Source: Arsukibacterium sp. UBA5043
GTDB taxonomy: Bacteria; Pseudomonadota; Gammaproteobacteria; Enterobacterales; Alteromonadaceae
Direction: 5' to 3'
NCBI GenBank assembly: GCA_002415085.1
Contig: DIBV01000017.1
Span: 361,818-425,817 of the forward strand
Length of the DNA stretch: 64,000 nt
Position numbers and translations under genes: made by a program. The notes beneath the pieces were generated by a model. That model did not search any database. It was not told the DNA's origin and saw only the letters and a list, made by a program, of their open reading frames with translations. This document shows, piece after piece, positions 1 to 8,722 of the stretch (the stretch's first letter is position 1; each line of letters begins with the position of its first letter).

Positions 1-2246
1 ACCAACCTGCCAACCGGCTTTTGTTGCTCTAACTCGCTAAGCATTGCGCTTGCATCAGCTACCGGCAATGCTGGTCCTTCGGCAGTAAGGGCTTTAGCCG
101 CAATATCAGCCCGTAGCTGACTAATCAGCTTTGCCATTTGCTGGCTTTCAGTTTCCTGAATAACTTCCCGGGTAAATACCGCACCCCGGCTAAAGGCGTT
201 AGCTGTTAAGCCGCCAGCGCGCTCTATAACGTCGGCCAGGCTTTCGTTTTGCTGAATAGTATAGACACCCGGAAAACGCACTTCACCGCGCAAACTTATG
301 CTACGGGTAAAATTCCAGTCTGGCGTTTCAAATACGGTTAATGTGTCACGACTGGTCAGCTCAGGGTTGTAATCACCAGAGAAAACCGCATTAAGATTCA
401 GCGCGATATGACTTGTTTCAACCGCACTAAGCGTTTCATTATATTCTGCGCGGGTAAGCTCTGCCCGGTTAGCAAACGCCGATTGCGCCAAGCCGCCGGC
501 AGCGATGATTAAATCACTTACCCTGCCATTTTTAGTCAGTGGATAGCTGCCTGCTACTTTAACATTGCCGGCCACATTAACAATTTGTGGCTGCAAGTTA
601 TACCGTGCCTGTTGCTCCAGTTTGGTCATAACAGGCACCAATAACTCAGTACGGGTTAAGTGCGCCGTGTAAGGCAACAAGCGGCTGTCGAACATATACT
701 GCTGTTTAACCCGGTTAAGATGATATTCAATTTGCTGGGCCTGTTCGACGGTGAAAAAACCAAAGTCGGTTTCTTGTAATACCAGCGCTGCCGGCTCATC
801 GATACTTTGCACGGTAAGTTTTTCCAGCTCAGTAAATAGGTGCTTACGCTGATAACTGCCATCGCCATGCGGAAACACTAAAAGCATATCGCGCGCCTGC
901 AAGGTTAAGTTACTGGCGCTAGCCGGCTCGGTTATTGCCTGACCTAAATTAAACTGAATAACCTCGATATCACCGGCGTTACTGCGCTCCCGGACAATAA
1001 GGGCGTAATCTAAATCGGCTACCATATGCACACCAGACCATAAGGTGGGTAATACATCTGCCACCTTTAATCCCGGCTGCCAGGCAAACTGGCCGGGGCG
1101 GATCACGGCCCCGGCGACGGTAATGCTGTTTTCAACCCGGGGGGAGGTAGCGGCGATAGTTAATACATCGCCATTTTTAGCCGGAGTAGCAGCATCAGCT
1201 GAACTGGTCAGGTTCAAGCTTAATAAATCGCGCATATTGTCTTTATTAAAACGTTGTAATACCGCATTGCGTGGATAAGCACCGGCTTTGCTGCCGCCAG
1301 CCATTTGCAACACATCGGCCAGGGTTTCATTACCTTTAAGCTCATAAATTGCCGGCCGTTGCACTTCACCTTTTACTTCAACTAATGCTTTAACCGGTTC
1401 GACAAATACCACGTCGCCATGCTGCAGATTGACATCGGTGATGGCATTGCCTTTTAGTAATAATTCATACAAATCAACGTTAGCCAGGGTTTTACCACCG
1501 CGGTTCACTTTGATGTGCCGCAAGCTGCCGATATCGGATACACCGCCGGCCACAAAGAGGGCCTGGGTAACGGTAGTCATCGCAGATACCGCATAAGCAC
1601 CGGGCTGCTTCGCTTCACCGGCGATAATAATATTAATAGTACGCAACTGGCCCATGCTAACCGTTGCGTTGACACCAATTTTTGCGTTTTGCACCCGCTC
1701 GACAATCAGCTGGCGCGCTTCATTAAAGCGTAAGCCGCTGACATTAACGGTGCCAATTTCCGGCAAGCTGATACTGCCGTCACGATTAACCGTTAATTCA
1801 TAACTGGTGTTCTCTTTACCAAACAACTGCAATTCCAGGCTGTCATCCGGGCCTAAAATGTAACTGTCTGGCACTGGTACATTGGTAACAGGGGCAAAGG
1901 TACTGACTTCACTGTTAAACAGCTTTAAACCAAAACGTTCTAATTGATTGTCAGGTTTTGTATTGCGATCGAGTGAGTTGCGTTCAGCCTGCCCTTCACG
2001 GTCTGGCTGGCGCAATTGCTGCTCCAACGGTTTAACCGGCTCAGACTCACTGGTATTTGCTTGGTTGGCTGTGCCAGCCATGCTCGGCAAATCGTATCCA
2101 TATTGTTTGGCTAAACGTTCCTGCTCTGCCCGCGGCAGTTTTTGAAACTGCTCTATCATTGCCGGCGAGATCGCCTGAGCGGAAGCCATAGCAGTGGTTA
2201 ACCCTAAGGTTAAAGCCAGAAAACTAAGTTGGACAAATCTAAGCAC
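1..2246 (-). CDS. Polysaccharide export protein with multiple SLBB domains (3' end beyond window)
   Basis: About 748 codons are present and the C-terminus lies beyond the left edge. It starts at GTG 2246, with GGAG about 8 bases upstream, and has a signal peptide (LSFLALTLGLTTAMASAQA). A Poly_export (Wza-type) domain spans about residues 120-205, with PVPDSYILGPDDSLELQLFG at its start. At least five SLBB units follow, recognisable by G-x-V-x-x-P-G-x-Y and AGG motifs, for example AGEAKQPGAYAV, GEVQRPAIYEL, GNVKVAGSYPL and GEVRFPGVYTI. Family knowledge: such proteins form the outer-membrane export channel for capsule or exopolysaccharide. It is much longer than E. coli Wza (about 380 aa) and resembles the large SLBB proteins of marine gammaproteobacteria. 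An ops element lies in its leader, so RfaH control is likely. Confidence 0.88.
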   Translation of the reverse strand, partial: MLRFVQLSFLALTLGLTTAMASAQAISPAMIEQFQKLPRAEQERLAKQYGYDLPSMAGTANQANTSESEPVKPLEQQLRQPDREGQAERNSLDRNTKPDNQLERFGLKLFNSEVSTFAPVTNVPVPDSYILGPDDSLELQLFGKENTSYELTVNRDGSISLPEIGTVNVSGLRFNEARQLIVERVQNAKIGVNATVSMGQLRTINIIIAGEAKQPGAYAVSAMTTVTQALFVAGGVSDIGSLRHIKVNRGGKTLANVDLYELLLKGNAITDVNLQHGDVVFVEPVKALVEVKGEVQRPAIYELKGNETLADVLQMAGGSKAGAYPRNAVLQRFNKDNMRDLLSLNLTSSADAATPAKNGDVLTIAATSPRVENSITVAGAVIRPGQFAWQPGLKVADVLPTLWSGVHMVADLDYALIVRERSNAGDIEVIQFNLGQAITEPASASNLTLQARDMLLVFPHGDGSYQRKHLFTELEKLTVQSIDEPAALVLQETDFGFFTVEQAQQIEYHLNRVKQQYMFDSRLLPYTAHLTRTELLVPVMTKLEQQARYNLQPQIVNVAGNVKVAGSYPLTKNGRVSDLIIAAGGLAQSAFANRAELTRAEYNETLSAVETSHIALNLNAVFSGDYNPELTSRDTLTVFETPDWNFTRSISLRGEVRFPGVYTIQQNESLADVIERAGGLTANAFSRGAVFTREVIQETESQQMAKLISQLRADIAAKALTAEGPALPVADASAMLSELEQQKPVGRL

Positions 2247-2317
2247 CCGGAAACTCCGTTTTTAATAAGTATTTCATTAACAGCAGCGGCGCTGCTTATT
2301 ACTGGTTTAGCTTCAGA

Positions 2318-2355
2318 CACGCTACCGCCATTAGGTTACAGCACCCTAAAGGCTG
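2318..2355 (-). promoter_or_regulatory. ops element within a JUMPstart-like leader (RfaH recruitment site)
   Basis: The minus strand at 2329-2318 reads GGCGGTAGCGTG, the exact ops element that loads RfaH onto paused RNA polymerase. The 26 bases before it (GGGTGCTGTAACC in the middle) also resemble the enterobacterial JUMPstart sequence. It lies 71 bases before the GTG of the SLBB export gene and directly downstream of an rfaH gene. A perfect 7-bp palindrome (2282-2296) follows on the downstream side. Known role: antitermination of long surface-polysaccharide operons. Assignment to this operon is inferred from position. Confidence 0.85.
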
Positions 2356-2380
2356 ATGACACGACGACTTGTCTGATGAC

Positions 2381-2414
2381 GCTTAAAAAGTTGCGGAATT
2401 CTACCTTTTTAAGC
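2381..2414 (-). repeat. Inverted repeat between rfaH and the ops leader
   Basis: GCTTAAAAAG at 2381-2390 pairs perfectly with CTTTTTAAGC at 2405-2414 across a 14-base loop. It follows the rfaH stop by about 40 bases and precedes ops by about 50 bases in the transcribed direction. It could be a weak terminator or attenuator that RfaH-modified polymerase ignores, but there is no run of U after the stem, so the function is uncertain. Confidence 0.4.
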
Positions 2415-2452
2415 GACATTAATCGAACACTATTAACAGTTATTGACTGCCA

Positions 2453-2986
2453 TTAACTCTTATCTGGCTGGCTTTTGCTTATCTGCTGGTTATCCATGGC
2501 GGTTTTTACCCACTGCCCCAACAGGTTAAGTAACACGATACTGCGCTTATCACCATCGGCCAGCTGATACACTGCCTGAATACCGCTGAACGGGCCATTA
2601 AGCACGGTAAGTTCATCACCGGGTTTAAACGGCTGGTTCTGATCTTCCTGTTGCTGCTGCGCCATTTGCTGCTGGCTTAATGTGGTAATAAGAGAGTTCG
2701 GCACCTGAGCCAGTTGCTGACCAAACCGGACAAAATCAGTGACACCGCGGGTACTGCGAATAGTGCTGAGATTAAGTTGTTCGCTGCTTATTTGCAGAAA
2801 CAAGTAACGCGGAAACATCGGCTCGGTAACTTTAACCTGCTTGCCGGCTTTGAGCTTATTAACCGTAAGCACCGGCACAAAGCTGCTGAACCCCTGATTA
2901 GCCAGATGCTGTTGCGCCCGTTGTTCTTGCCGCGGCTTACAGTACAGTAAATACCAGCAGTTTTGTTTCAAATTACCAGCAACCAT
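2453..2986 (-). CDS. rfaH: Transcription antiterminator RfaH
   Basis: A NusG-family protein of 177 aa from ATG 2986. The frame stays open further upstream, but that extension lies inside wzi and lacks family similarity. The N-terminal NGN domain carries NCWYLLYCKPRQEQRAQQHL, then MFPRYLFLQ and STRGVTDFVRFG, which are RfaH-type rather than NusG-type. The C-terminal domain contains FKPGDELTVLNGPFSG (KOW-like) and ends with SIVLLNLLGQ. It acts at ops sites to suppress pausing and termination and to recruit ribosomes in long surface-polysaccharide operons. The ATG follows the wzi stop after one base (TAACATG), so the two are co-transcribed. Its target ops lies just downstream. Confidence 0.93.
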   Translation of the reverse strand: MVAGNLKQNCWYLLYCKPRQEQRAQQHLANQGFSSFVPVLTVNKLKAGKQVKVTEPMFPRYLFLQISSEQLNLSTIRSTRGVTDFVRFGQQLAQVPNSLITTLSQQQMAQQQQEDQNQPFKPGDELTVLNGPFSGIQAVYQLADGDKRSIVLLNLLGQWVKTAMDNQQISKSQPDKS

Positions 2987-2987
2987 G

Positions 2988-4331
2988 TTACCAGCGCCGC
3001 TCCCAGCGTATGCCAACACCCTGAGTAAATTCAGCTTCAGCTGCACTTAGGGTATCACGGTTTAACTGAGCGTCGATGGTAAGTAAACCATCAAAAAAGG
3101 GTGTTTGATAACCGGCAGCCAACTGGCTGCGTTTAGTTAATGGTATCTCAGACACTAACGCCGTGTTTTCACTATAACTGGCCTGACTGAGATTGGCATA
3201 AAAGCTACTGCCATCCCGATAATGTAATTCCAGCCCGGTTAACCAGCGTGTAGCAGCCTGACCAAAAATATTATTGTGTTGCAGGCTTTGCCACTGCTGC
3301 ATATCATCCGCATTATATTTATATTCCGCTACCAGCATCGCCTGAACCGTTGAATTAGCAATTAAATACTCGCTGCCAGCTAACCATCCCAGCGAGCTAT
3401 TATTCTGAGTTAGCTCGCCATAGGCAGCCAGATTGGGGTTTATGCTATAGCGGCTGTCGATACTGAAACTAGTTATTCTGCTATCAGGAAACTGGTAAAC
3501 CGGGCTGAATTGCTGCTGCGCCGGCACAACATTATTTACGGTATGCAGCTGTGAGCCACTAATACCAAATTCGAGCTGACTGTATGGTTTAATATTTACT
3601 CTGGCAGCCACCACCTTGGCATGGCGCAGCAGGGCGCTGCCGGGTTGCTCGGCCAGAACCAGTTGCATATTAACCGCACCCAGAGGTTCCAGCATGGCTA
3701 ACAACGGCTCACTACTATTTAAACGGCTTAGTTGCAGTGCCTTTAGTGGCCGACCGTTATTACTGAAGTTAGCACTACTATCGTAACCCGGCCCCCACCA
3801 CAGCTGCTGCTGCGCGGCACTTAATACCCAATTACCCACAGTATAGGCGGCATAGCTGCCATCCCAGCTACTATTGGCCTGATAGCCGTTGTCATAGTGG
3901 TTGTCTGTTGCAAACTGTTTATTAATTCCCACGGCCCAGTTTTTACCAATAAACTCGGTGCTGAAATTCACTTCAGCCTGATGCTGGTAGTGGCGGCCAA
4001 AGCCGTTACTGTCGATAGCGTCGCTGCTGGTCGCAACACTGAACGACTTAACTGTGGGCTGTCTGGCAAAATCGGCTGCTGACACTACCCGCAAATACGC
4101 AAACAATTGACTGTCGTTCATGCTGGCGGTATTAATGTTGGCTAAGTCGCTCAGCAGCGGCTGCCACATTAACGGGTAGGTATTAATGGGTGCATGCAGA
4201 TAGCCACCGTCTGCCAGAATTTTTAAACTGCTGCGTAAATACCTGTCCTCGGTATCAACCCAGGGAGCCGCCTGACTGATAAAGGCCACTGCACTGAAAC
4301 ATACTGCAAAAAAATAACCTGGTATCCGCAT
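2988..4331 (-). CDS. wzi: Capsule assembly Wzi family outer-membrane protein
   Basis: 447 aa with a signal peptide ending near FISQAAPWVDTEDRYLRS. The N-terminal region (ILADGGYLHAPINTYPLMW) and the motif QQQLWWGPGYDSS near residue 185 are typical of the Wzi/caps_assemb family. Alternating hydrophobic segments, with an aromatic end at VGIRWERRW, fit an outer-membrane beta-barrel. Wzi proteins anchor or organise capsule on the cell surface. The gene lies between the dTDP-rhamnose genes and rfaH. The ribosome site is weak, so translation may depend on the upstream reading. E. coli Wzi is of similar size. Confidence 0.85.
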   Translation of the reverse strand: MRIPGYFFAVCFSAVAFISQAAPWVDTEDRYLRSSLKILADGGYLHAPINTYPLMWQPLLSDLANINTASMNDSQLFAYLRVVSAADFARQPTVKSFSVATSSDAIDSNGFGRHYQHQAEVNFSTEFIGKNWAVGINKQFATDNHYDNGYQANSSWDGSYAAYTVGNWVLSAAQQQLWWGPGYDSSANFSNNGRPLKALQLSRLNSSEPLLAMLEPLGAVNMQLVLAEQPGSALLRHAKVVAARVNIKPYSQLEFGISGSQLHTVNNVVPAQQQFSPVYQFPDSRITSFSIDSRYSINPNLAAYGELTQNNSSLGWLAGSEYLIANSTVQAMLVAEYKYNADDMQQWQSLQHNNIFGQAATRWLTGLELHYRDGSSFYANLSQASYSENTALVSEIPLTKRSQLAAGYQTPFFDGLLTIDAQLNRDTLSAAEAEFTQGVGIRWERRW

Positions 4332-4410
4332 TGATAGATGACATCCTGTGCGCTGAAAGCCTTTAGAAACGGCGTGGATGGTAGCAGACCGCTATTATTG
4401 TGACAAGCAA

Positions 4411-5439
4411 TTAGCTTTGGAGGCAGTATGCCTGTACGGTTTTTACTAAACCGCTGTGTAAACTCTCAGTCGGCTGCCAGCCAAGTTCAGCATGTAATTT
4501 ATTGCAATTAATAGCATAGCGTTGGTCATGCCCCGGCCGGTCGGCTACAAAACGCATAAATTGGCGGTAACTCTGGCCTTTGGTTAATTTACAAAAGCCT
4601 GTTGGCGCCAGCTCATCTAAGATATCGCACAGTTTATGCACCAGCGCCAGGTTGGTTGTCTCATTCAAGCCGCCTATATTGTAACTCTCACCAATTCGGC
4701 CATGATTAAGCACCAGATAAAGTGCAGCTGCGTGATCTTCTACATATAACCAGTCGCGGATTTGCTGGCCGTTGCCATAAATAGGTATTGGCTTGCCCGC
4801 TAGGGCATTGTGAATCGTTTTCGGGATCAGTTTTTCACGGTGCTGGCCCGGACCATAATTATTACTGCAATTGCTGATAACAACCGGCAAGCCATAGGTG
4901 CGATGCCAGGCCCGCACCAGATGATCTGAGCTGGCCTTACTGGCTGAATAGGGGCTGCTGGGCGCGTAGGGTGTGGTTTCGTTAAATGGCGGATCTTCAG
5001 AGCCTAAATCGCCATACACTTCGTCAGTTGAAATATGGTGAAACCTGAATGCTTGCTGCCCGGCGTCAGATAACGTTTGCCAATAGTGTCGTGCAGCTTC
5101 AAGCAGGGTGTACGTACCTACTACGTTGGTTTGAATAAACGTTGCCGGTGCGTTAATAGAGTTATCTACATGGGTTTCTGCCGCCAGATGCATAATGGCT
5201 GTGGGTGCAAAGCTGGCAAAGAGATTTTGCAGCAGGTTTGCGTCGCAAATGTCGCCCTGCACCATCGTCACTCTGGGGTCAGCGTTGAAGCGTTCGACCG
5301 CGGTTAAATTAGCCGCGTAGGTGAGCTTATCCAGCACCAGCAACTGATGTTCCGTATGCTCAAGCAAAAAGTTAACCAGCGCACAGCCAATAAATCCCGC
5401 CCCTCCGGTAATAACTACCCTAAAATCACTCTGACCCAT
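4411..5439 (-). CDS. rfbB: dTDP-glucose 4,6-dehydratase
   Basis: 342 aa short-chain dehydrogenase/reductase enzyme catalysing the second step of dTDP-L-rhamnose synthesis. The Rossmann motif TGGAGFIG is at residues 11-18. [10 protein letters not shown] and [14 protein letters not shown] supply the catalytic Thr-Asp-Glu and Tyr-x-x-x-Lys. [12 protein letters not shown] and [10 protein letters not shown] are family signatures. The first five residues (MGQSD) are encoded by one copy of the GGGTCAGAGTGA repeat, which supplies the ATG. No clear Shine-Dalgarno sequence is seen in that repeat. It forms a cluster with rfbA, rfbC and rfbD. Confidence 0.95.
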   Translation of the reverse strand: MGQSDFRVVITGGAGFIGCALVNFLLEHTEHQLLVLDKLTYAANLTAVERFNADPRVTMVQGDICDANLLQNLFASFAPTAIMHLAAETHVDNSINAPATFIQTNVVGTYTLLEAARHYWQTLSDAGQQAFRFHHISTDEVYGDLGSEDPPFNETTPYAPSSPYSASKASSDHLVRAWHRTYGLPVVISNCSNNYGPGQHREKLIPKTIHNALAGKPIPIYGNGQQIRDWLYVEDHAAALYLVLNHGRIGESYNIGGLNETTNLALVHKLCDILDELAPTGFCKLTKGQSYRQFMRFVADRPGHDQRYAINCNKLHAELGWQPTESLHSGLVKTVQAYCLQS

Positions 5440-5490
5440 TTAATTATTCACTCTGACCCTTTTTTAAGAATAACTTATTCACTCTGACCC
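5426..5490 (-). repeat. Three direct GGGTCAGAGTGA copies at the rfbD/rfbB junction
   Basis: TCACTCTGACCC occurs at 5426-5437, 5448-5459 and 5479-5490, all in the same orientation, spaced 22 and 31 bases. Unlike the other loci of this repeat, there is no inverted partner. The rightmost copy encodes the end of RfbD (GQSE then stop) and the leftmost encodes the start of RfbB (MGQSD). The repeat therefore fills the 35-base gap and both protein termini. Confidence 0.9.
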
Positions 5491-6365
5491 ATTTTCTGCA
5501 GACAGATGGCGAGGCTATGTTGCCATGGCGGCATACTAAGGCCAAGTTGTTGCGTTAATTTCTCACTGGACAACCCACTGTACACCGGTCGCTTTGCCAG
5601 AGCGGGCCACTGGTTACTGCTTACTGCAGCGACAGCGATATCGCTGCCGGTTAGGCTGACAATTTCCTGCGCCAGTTGATACCAGCTCGCCTGGCCCTGA
5701 CCCGCGCAGTGCAGCAGCCTGGTTTTGGCAAAGCGTTCAGCAAAGTTTGCTGCTGTTACCAGCTCAATACACAGGGCTGCCAGATGACAAGCGTAGGTTG
5801 GGCTACCTATTTGGTCATTGACCACCTGCAACGGTTTGCCCTGAGCGATCTGATTAACAATACTGCGGACAAAATTATGGCCAAATTCGCTATACAGCCA
5901 GCTGGTTCGCAATATTAATCCGGCTGGAGCGATATCGAGCATTGCCTGTTCGCCGGCCAGTTTGCTTTTACCATACTGATTAAGCGGTGCCGGCATGTCT
6001 GTTTCGGTATAGGGTTTTGTTTGCTGGCCGTTAAAAACATAGTCGGTACTAAACTGCAGTAATGCTGCGCCGCTGGCTCTGGCGAAGTCACTGAGCTCAG
6101 CCACCAACTTCTCGTTTAACTGCCAGGCAAGTGCTATTTGCTGCTCAGCCTTATCTACCGCGGTAAACGCACAGGTATTAATGATGATTGTTGGGGCATA
6201 CTGCTTAAGGCAGCGATTCAGCGCAGCGCTATCGGTAACATCCAGCTTATGGCGCGGGATAAAATAAAACAACTGACGAACAGGTTGTGGCAACAAAGTT
6301 ACCACTGCCTGAAATGCTTGTCCTAACTGGCCTGAGGCGCCCAGAACCAGGATCCGGTCAGTCAT
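5475..6365 (-). CDS. rfbD: dTDP-4-dehydrorhamnose reductase
   Basis: 296 aa, catalysing the last NAD(P)H-dependent step to dTDP-L-rhamnose. The nucleotide-binding motif is GASGQLGQAF near the N-terminus. INTCAFTAVDKAE, STDYVFNG, LNQYGKSKLAGEQ (Tyr-x-x-x-Lys) and ILRTSWLY are RmlD signatures. The start overlaps the end of rfbC by 8 bases, so the two are translationally coupled. The last residues MGQSE come from the intergenic repeat, which appears to have replaced the original 3' end without affecting the core fold. Confidence 0.95.
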   Translation of the reverse strand: MTDRILVLGASGQLGQAFQAVVTLLPQPVRQLFYFIPRHKLDVTDSAALNRCLKQYAPTIIINTCAFTAVDKAEQQIALAWQLNEKLVAELSDFARASGAALLQFSTDYVFNGQQTKPYTETDMPAPLNQYGKSKLAGEQAMLDIAPAGLILRTSWLYSEFGHNFVRSIVNQIAQGKPLQVVNDQIGSPTYACHLAALCIELVTAANFAERFAKTRLLHCAGQGQASWYQLAQEIVSLTGSDIAVAAVSSNQWPALAKRPVYSGLSSEKLTQQLGLSMPPWQHSLAICLQKMGQSE

Positions 6366-6933
6366 ATAAATTTTCGGAATATCTAAAATGAACGGGTAAT
6401 TCGCTTAGTAGCGGAAGCTGGCGGTCTTTTGCTGATAACAGCAGCTGAGCAGTGGGTAATAACCAATCAATGGCCAGTGCTGGATCAGCATAGTAAATAC
6501 CGCAGTCATCGGCAGGGCTGTAATAATTATCAACTTTATATTGCAACAAAGCTTGCGGGCTTAGTGTCAGATAACCATGAGCAAAGCCGCGGGGGACGAA
6601 TAGCTGCTGCGGTTTGTCTGCAGACAATTTGGTAAGCAGATGCTGGCCAAAAGTAGGGCTACCATGGCGAATATCAATAATTACATCCAGCACAGCGCCT
6701 TGCACTACCCTGACCAGCTTACTTTGGGCAAATGGCGGTTTCTGATAATGCAGCCCACGTACTACGCCTATTTTTGAAACCGCTTCGTTGTCCTGGATAA
6801 AACGCACGGGTTGGCCGGCGGCTTCATCCAGTTGTTCTTGCCGGTACATTTCACAGAACGCGCCACGCTCGTCGCGATGCGGTTGATATTCCAGCAATAG
6901 TGCGCCATCCAGGCTAAGTTTGCTAATCTTCAT
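6358..6933 (-). CDS. rfbC: dTDP-4-dehydrorhamnose 3,5-epimerase
   Basis: 191 aa cupin enzyme. The expected catalytic pair is visible: His62 in RGLHYQKPP and Tyr132 in LLQYKVDNYYSP. DERGAFCEMYR, VVQGAVLDVIIDIR and PRGFAHGYLTLS are family motifs. Length is usual (about 180 aa). It lies between rfbA and rfbD in the dTDP-rhamnose cluster and overlaps rfbD. Confidence 0.95.
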   Translation of the reverse strand: MKISKLSLDGALLLEYQPHRDERGAFCEMYRQEQLDEAAGQPVRFIQDNEAVSKIGVVRGLHYQKPPFAQSKLVRVVQGAVLDVIIDIRHGSPTFGQHLLTKLSADKPQQLFVPRGFAHGYLTLSPQALLQYKVDNYYSPADDCGIYYADPALAIDWLLPTAQLLLSAKDRQLPLLSELPVHFRYSENLYD

Positions 6934-6954
6934 ACACGTTATTATAGCTTCCTG

Positions 6955-7851
6955 TTATTCAAGCAGCTGCAGCAAATACTGGCCGTACTGAGTATTATCT
7001 ATTGCTGCAGCCAACGCGGCTAATTTGTCTTTGTTGATATAACCTGACTCAAATGCTATTTCTTCTAAACATGCCACTTTTAAGCCCTGGCGCTTTTCGA
7101 TAACTTCAATATAGGCTGATGCTGCCTGCAGGTTCTCGGGAGTACCGGTATCTAGCCAGGCAAAACCACGGCCCAGCATGGTTAATGCCAGGCGCTGCTG
7201 CATAAGATACTGCTGATTTAAGTCAGTTATCTCAAGTTCACCTCTTGCAGATGGCGTCAGCAAACGTGCTTTGGCAACAACATCGGCAGGATAAAAATAC
7301 AGTCCGGTTACCGCATAGTGGCTTTTAGGTTGCGAAGGCTTTTCCGCTATCGAGACCACTTTACCTGAGCTATCTACCTCTGCTACGCCGTAGCGCTCGG
7401 GATTACTGACCCGGTAACCAAATATTGTCGCCCTATCCTGCTGAACAGCCGCTTTCGCCTGCTGCAATAACGCGCTAAAGCCGTGACCGACAAAAATATT
7501 GTCTCCCAGAACCAAACAAACGGCGCTGCCAGCGATAAAATCTTCAGCGAGCGTAAAGGCCTGAGCGATACCATCGGACGACGGTTGGATGCAGTAGCTA
7601 AAACAGACACCAAAATCACTGCCATCACCCAGCAGGCGCTTAAAGGCGGCTTGATCCTCTGCAGTGGTAATGATCAGAATGTCACGGATCCCAGCCAACA
7701 TCAGCACTGATATCGGATAGTAGATCATCGGCTTATCGTAAATCGGCAGCAATTGCTTAGATACACCGCGTGTGATCGGATGCAAACGGCTGCCGGTACC
7801 GCCTGCTAACACTATACCTTTAACGCTGTTTTGTACCCTAGCCACGACCAT
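6955..7851 (-). CDS. rfbA: Glucose-1-phosphate thymidylyltransferase
   Basis: 298 aa, making dTDP-glucose from dTTP and glucose-1-phosphate. The pyrophosphorylase signature GGTGSRLHP lies at residues 17-25 and is followed by [31 protein letters not shown] and [15 protein letters not shown] are RmlA motifs. A few residues before the usual N-terminus (MVVARVQNS) may be dispensable, so the start is slightly uncertain. It is the first gene of the rhamnose cluster after the RAYT insertion. Confidence 0.95.
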   Translation of the reverse strand: MVVARVQNSVKGIVLAGGTGSRLHPITRGVSKQLLPIYDKPMIYYPISVLMLAGIRDILIITTAEDQAAFKRLLGDGSDFGVCFSYCIQPSSDGIAQAFTLAEDFIAGSAVCLVLGDNIFVGHGFSALLQQAKAAVQQDRATIFGYRVSNPERYGVAEVDSSGKVVSIAEKPSQPKSHYAVTGLYFYPADVVAKARLLTPSARGELEITDLNQQYLMQQRLALTMLGRGFAWLDTGTPENLQAASAYIEVIEKRQGLKVACLEEIAFESGYINKDKLAALAAAIDNTQYGQYLLQLLE

Positions 7852-7901
7852 GCTCGCCCCACACCAGAAATGCCCCTACAAAGCCGGCATCTTACCAAAC
7901 T

Positions 7902-7944
7902 AAAAAGGGTCAGAGTGATTTTAAAAATTACTCTGACCCTTTTT
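7902..7944. repeat. REP-like palindrome, left of RAYT
   Basis: A 15-bp perfect stem: AAAAAGGGTCAGAGT at 7902-7916 pairs with ACTCTGACCCTTTTT at 7930-7944, with a 13-base AT-rich loop. A-tract, GC-rich core and T-tract make it resemble a terminator in both directions. It precedes the RAYT start by about 60 bases. Confidence 0.9.
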
Positions 7945-8003
7945 TATTACCCCGCCGAATTTACTGCTATCTTTTATGTAACTTAAATTAACTTAATTTT
8001 AAT

Positions 8004-8696
8004 ATGCCACGTAGAAAGCGGTATCTGATAGCCAATATGCCCTACCATGTGGTGCAGCGGGGTCATAATCGTTGCAACTGTTTTTATGATGAAATTGATA
8101 AAGCCTGTTATCTATCGATATTAGAGACTTACCTGACAGCGTATCAGGTGCAGTTACACGCGTTTGTGTTGATGAGCAATCATGTTCATTTATTGCTGAC
8201 TGCAGGCAAAGAGGGTGTTATTTCAAACGTAATTCAGAACCTGGGGCGTGATTATGTGCACTATTTTAATAAACGTTATCATCGGGTTGGTACCTTGTGG
8301 GATGGGCGCTTTAAGGATAGTCTGGTTGAAACTGATCAGTACTTTCTGACGTGTCAGCGTTACATTGAGTTAAATCCGGTTCGGGCGAAAATGGTGGCCC
8401 ACCCGGCTGATTACCATTGGTCAAGTTATCATGCTAACGCCAGAGGTATAAAAATAAAGGTTATCACGCCGCATCAGGTCTATTTAAATTTGGCTGAAAC
8501 GTCAGAAAAACGTTTGGAAAATTACCAAGCATTATTTGAGGGTGGCTTGCCGGATCATGACTTAGAGTCGATCCGCGATGCTATAAAGCACAGTTACCCT
8601 TTGGCAAATGAAAGTTATATTCAATACCTTACTACCAAGTACAACATGCGTTTTGGCAGGCGAAAAAAAGGTAGGCCAGAAAAAGGGTCAGAGTGA
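8004..8696 (+). CDS. REP-associated tyrosine transposase (RAYT, IS200/IS605-like Y1 family)
   Basis: 230 aa. The Y1 transposase fold is recognisable from MPRRKRYLIANMPYHVVQRG at the start, the metal-binding His-x-His in LMSNHVHLLL (His60, His62) and RYIELNPVRAKMV (candidate nucleophile Tyr120). WSSYHANARG is typical of the RAYT branch. Members bind and cut REP hairpins as single-stranded DNA and are usually single-copy and domesticated. The last residues EKGSE plus the TGA are encoded by the right flanking palindrome. It is the only plus-strand gene in the polysaccharide block. Confidence 0.9.
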   Translation: MPRRKRYLIANMPYHVVQRGHNRCNCFYDEIDKACYLSILETYLTAYQVQLHAFVLMSNHVHLLLTAGKEGVISNVIQNLGRDYVHYFNKRYHRVGTLWDGRFKDSLVETDQYFLTCQRYIELNPVRAKMVAHPADYHWSSYHANARGIKIKVITPHQVYLNLAETSEKRLENYQALFEGGLPDHDLESIRDAIKHSYPLANESYIQYLTTKYNMRFGRRKKGRPEKGSE

Positions 8697-8722
8697 ATAA
8701 TTTATTCACTCTGACCCTTTTT
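8680..8722. repeat. REP-like palindrome overlapping the RAYT 3' end
   Basis: A near-perfect 43-base palindrome with 21-bp arms (8680-8700 and 8702-8722) around one central base. The core GGGTCAGAGTGA is at 8685-8696 and provides the RAYT stop codon. T-tracts on either strand make it a likely terminator both for RAYT and, from the other side, for the wbpO-type gene, which ends at 8732. Confidence 0.92.

Noticed and set aside
7383-7628. Short minus-strand frame inside rfbA as a frameshifted gene
   Set aside because: The rfbA frame is intact with all motifs; this is an overlapping alternate frame.
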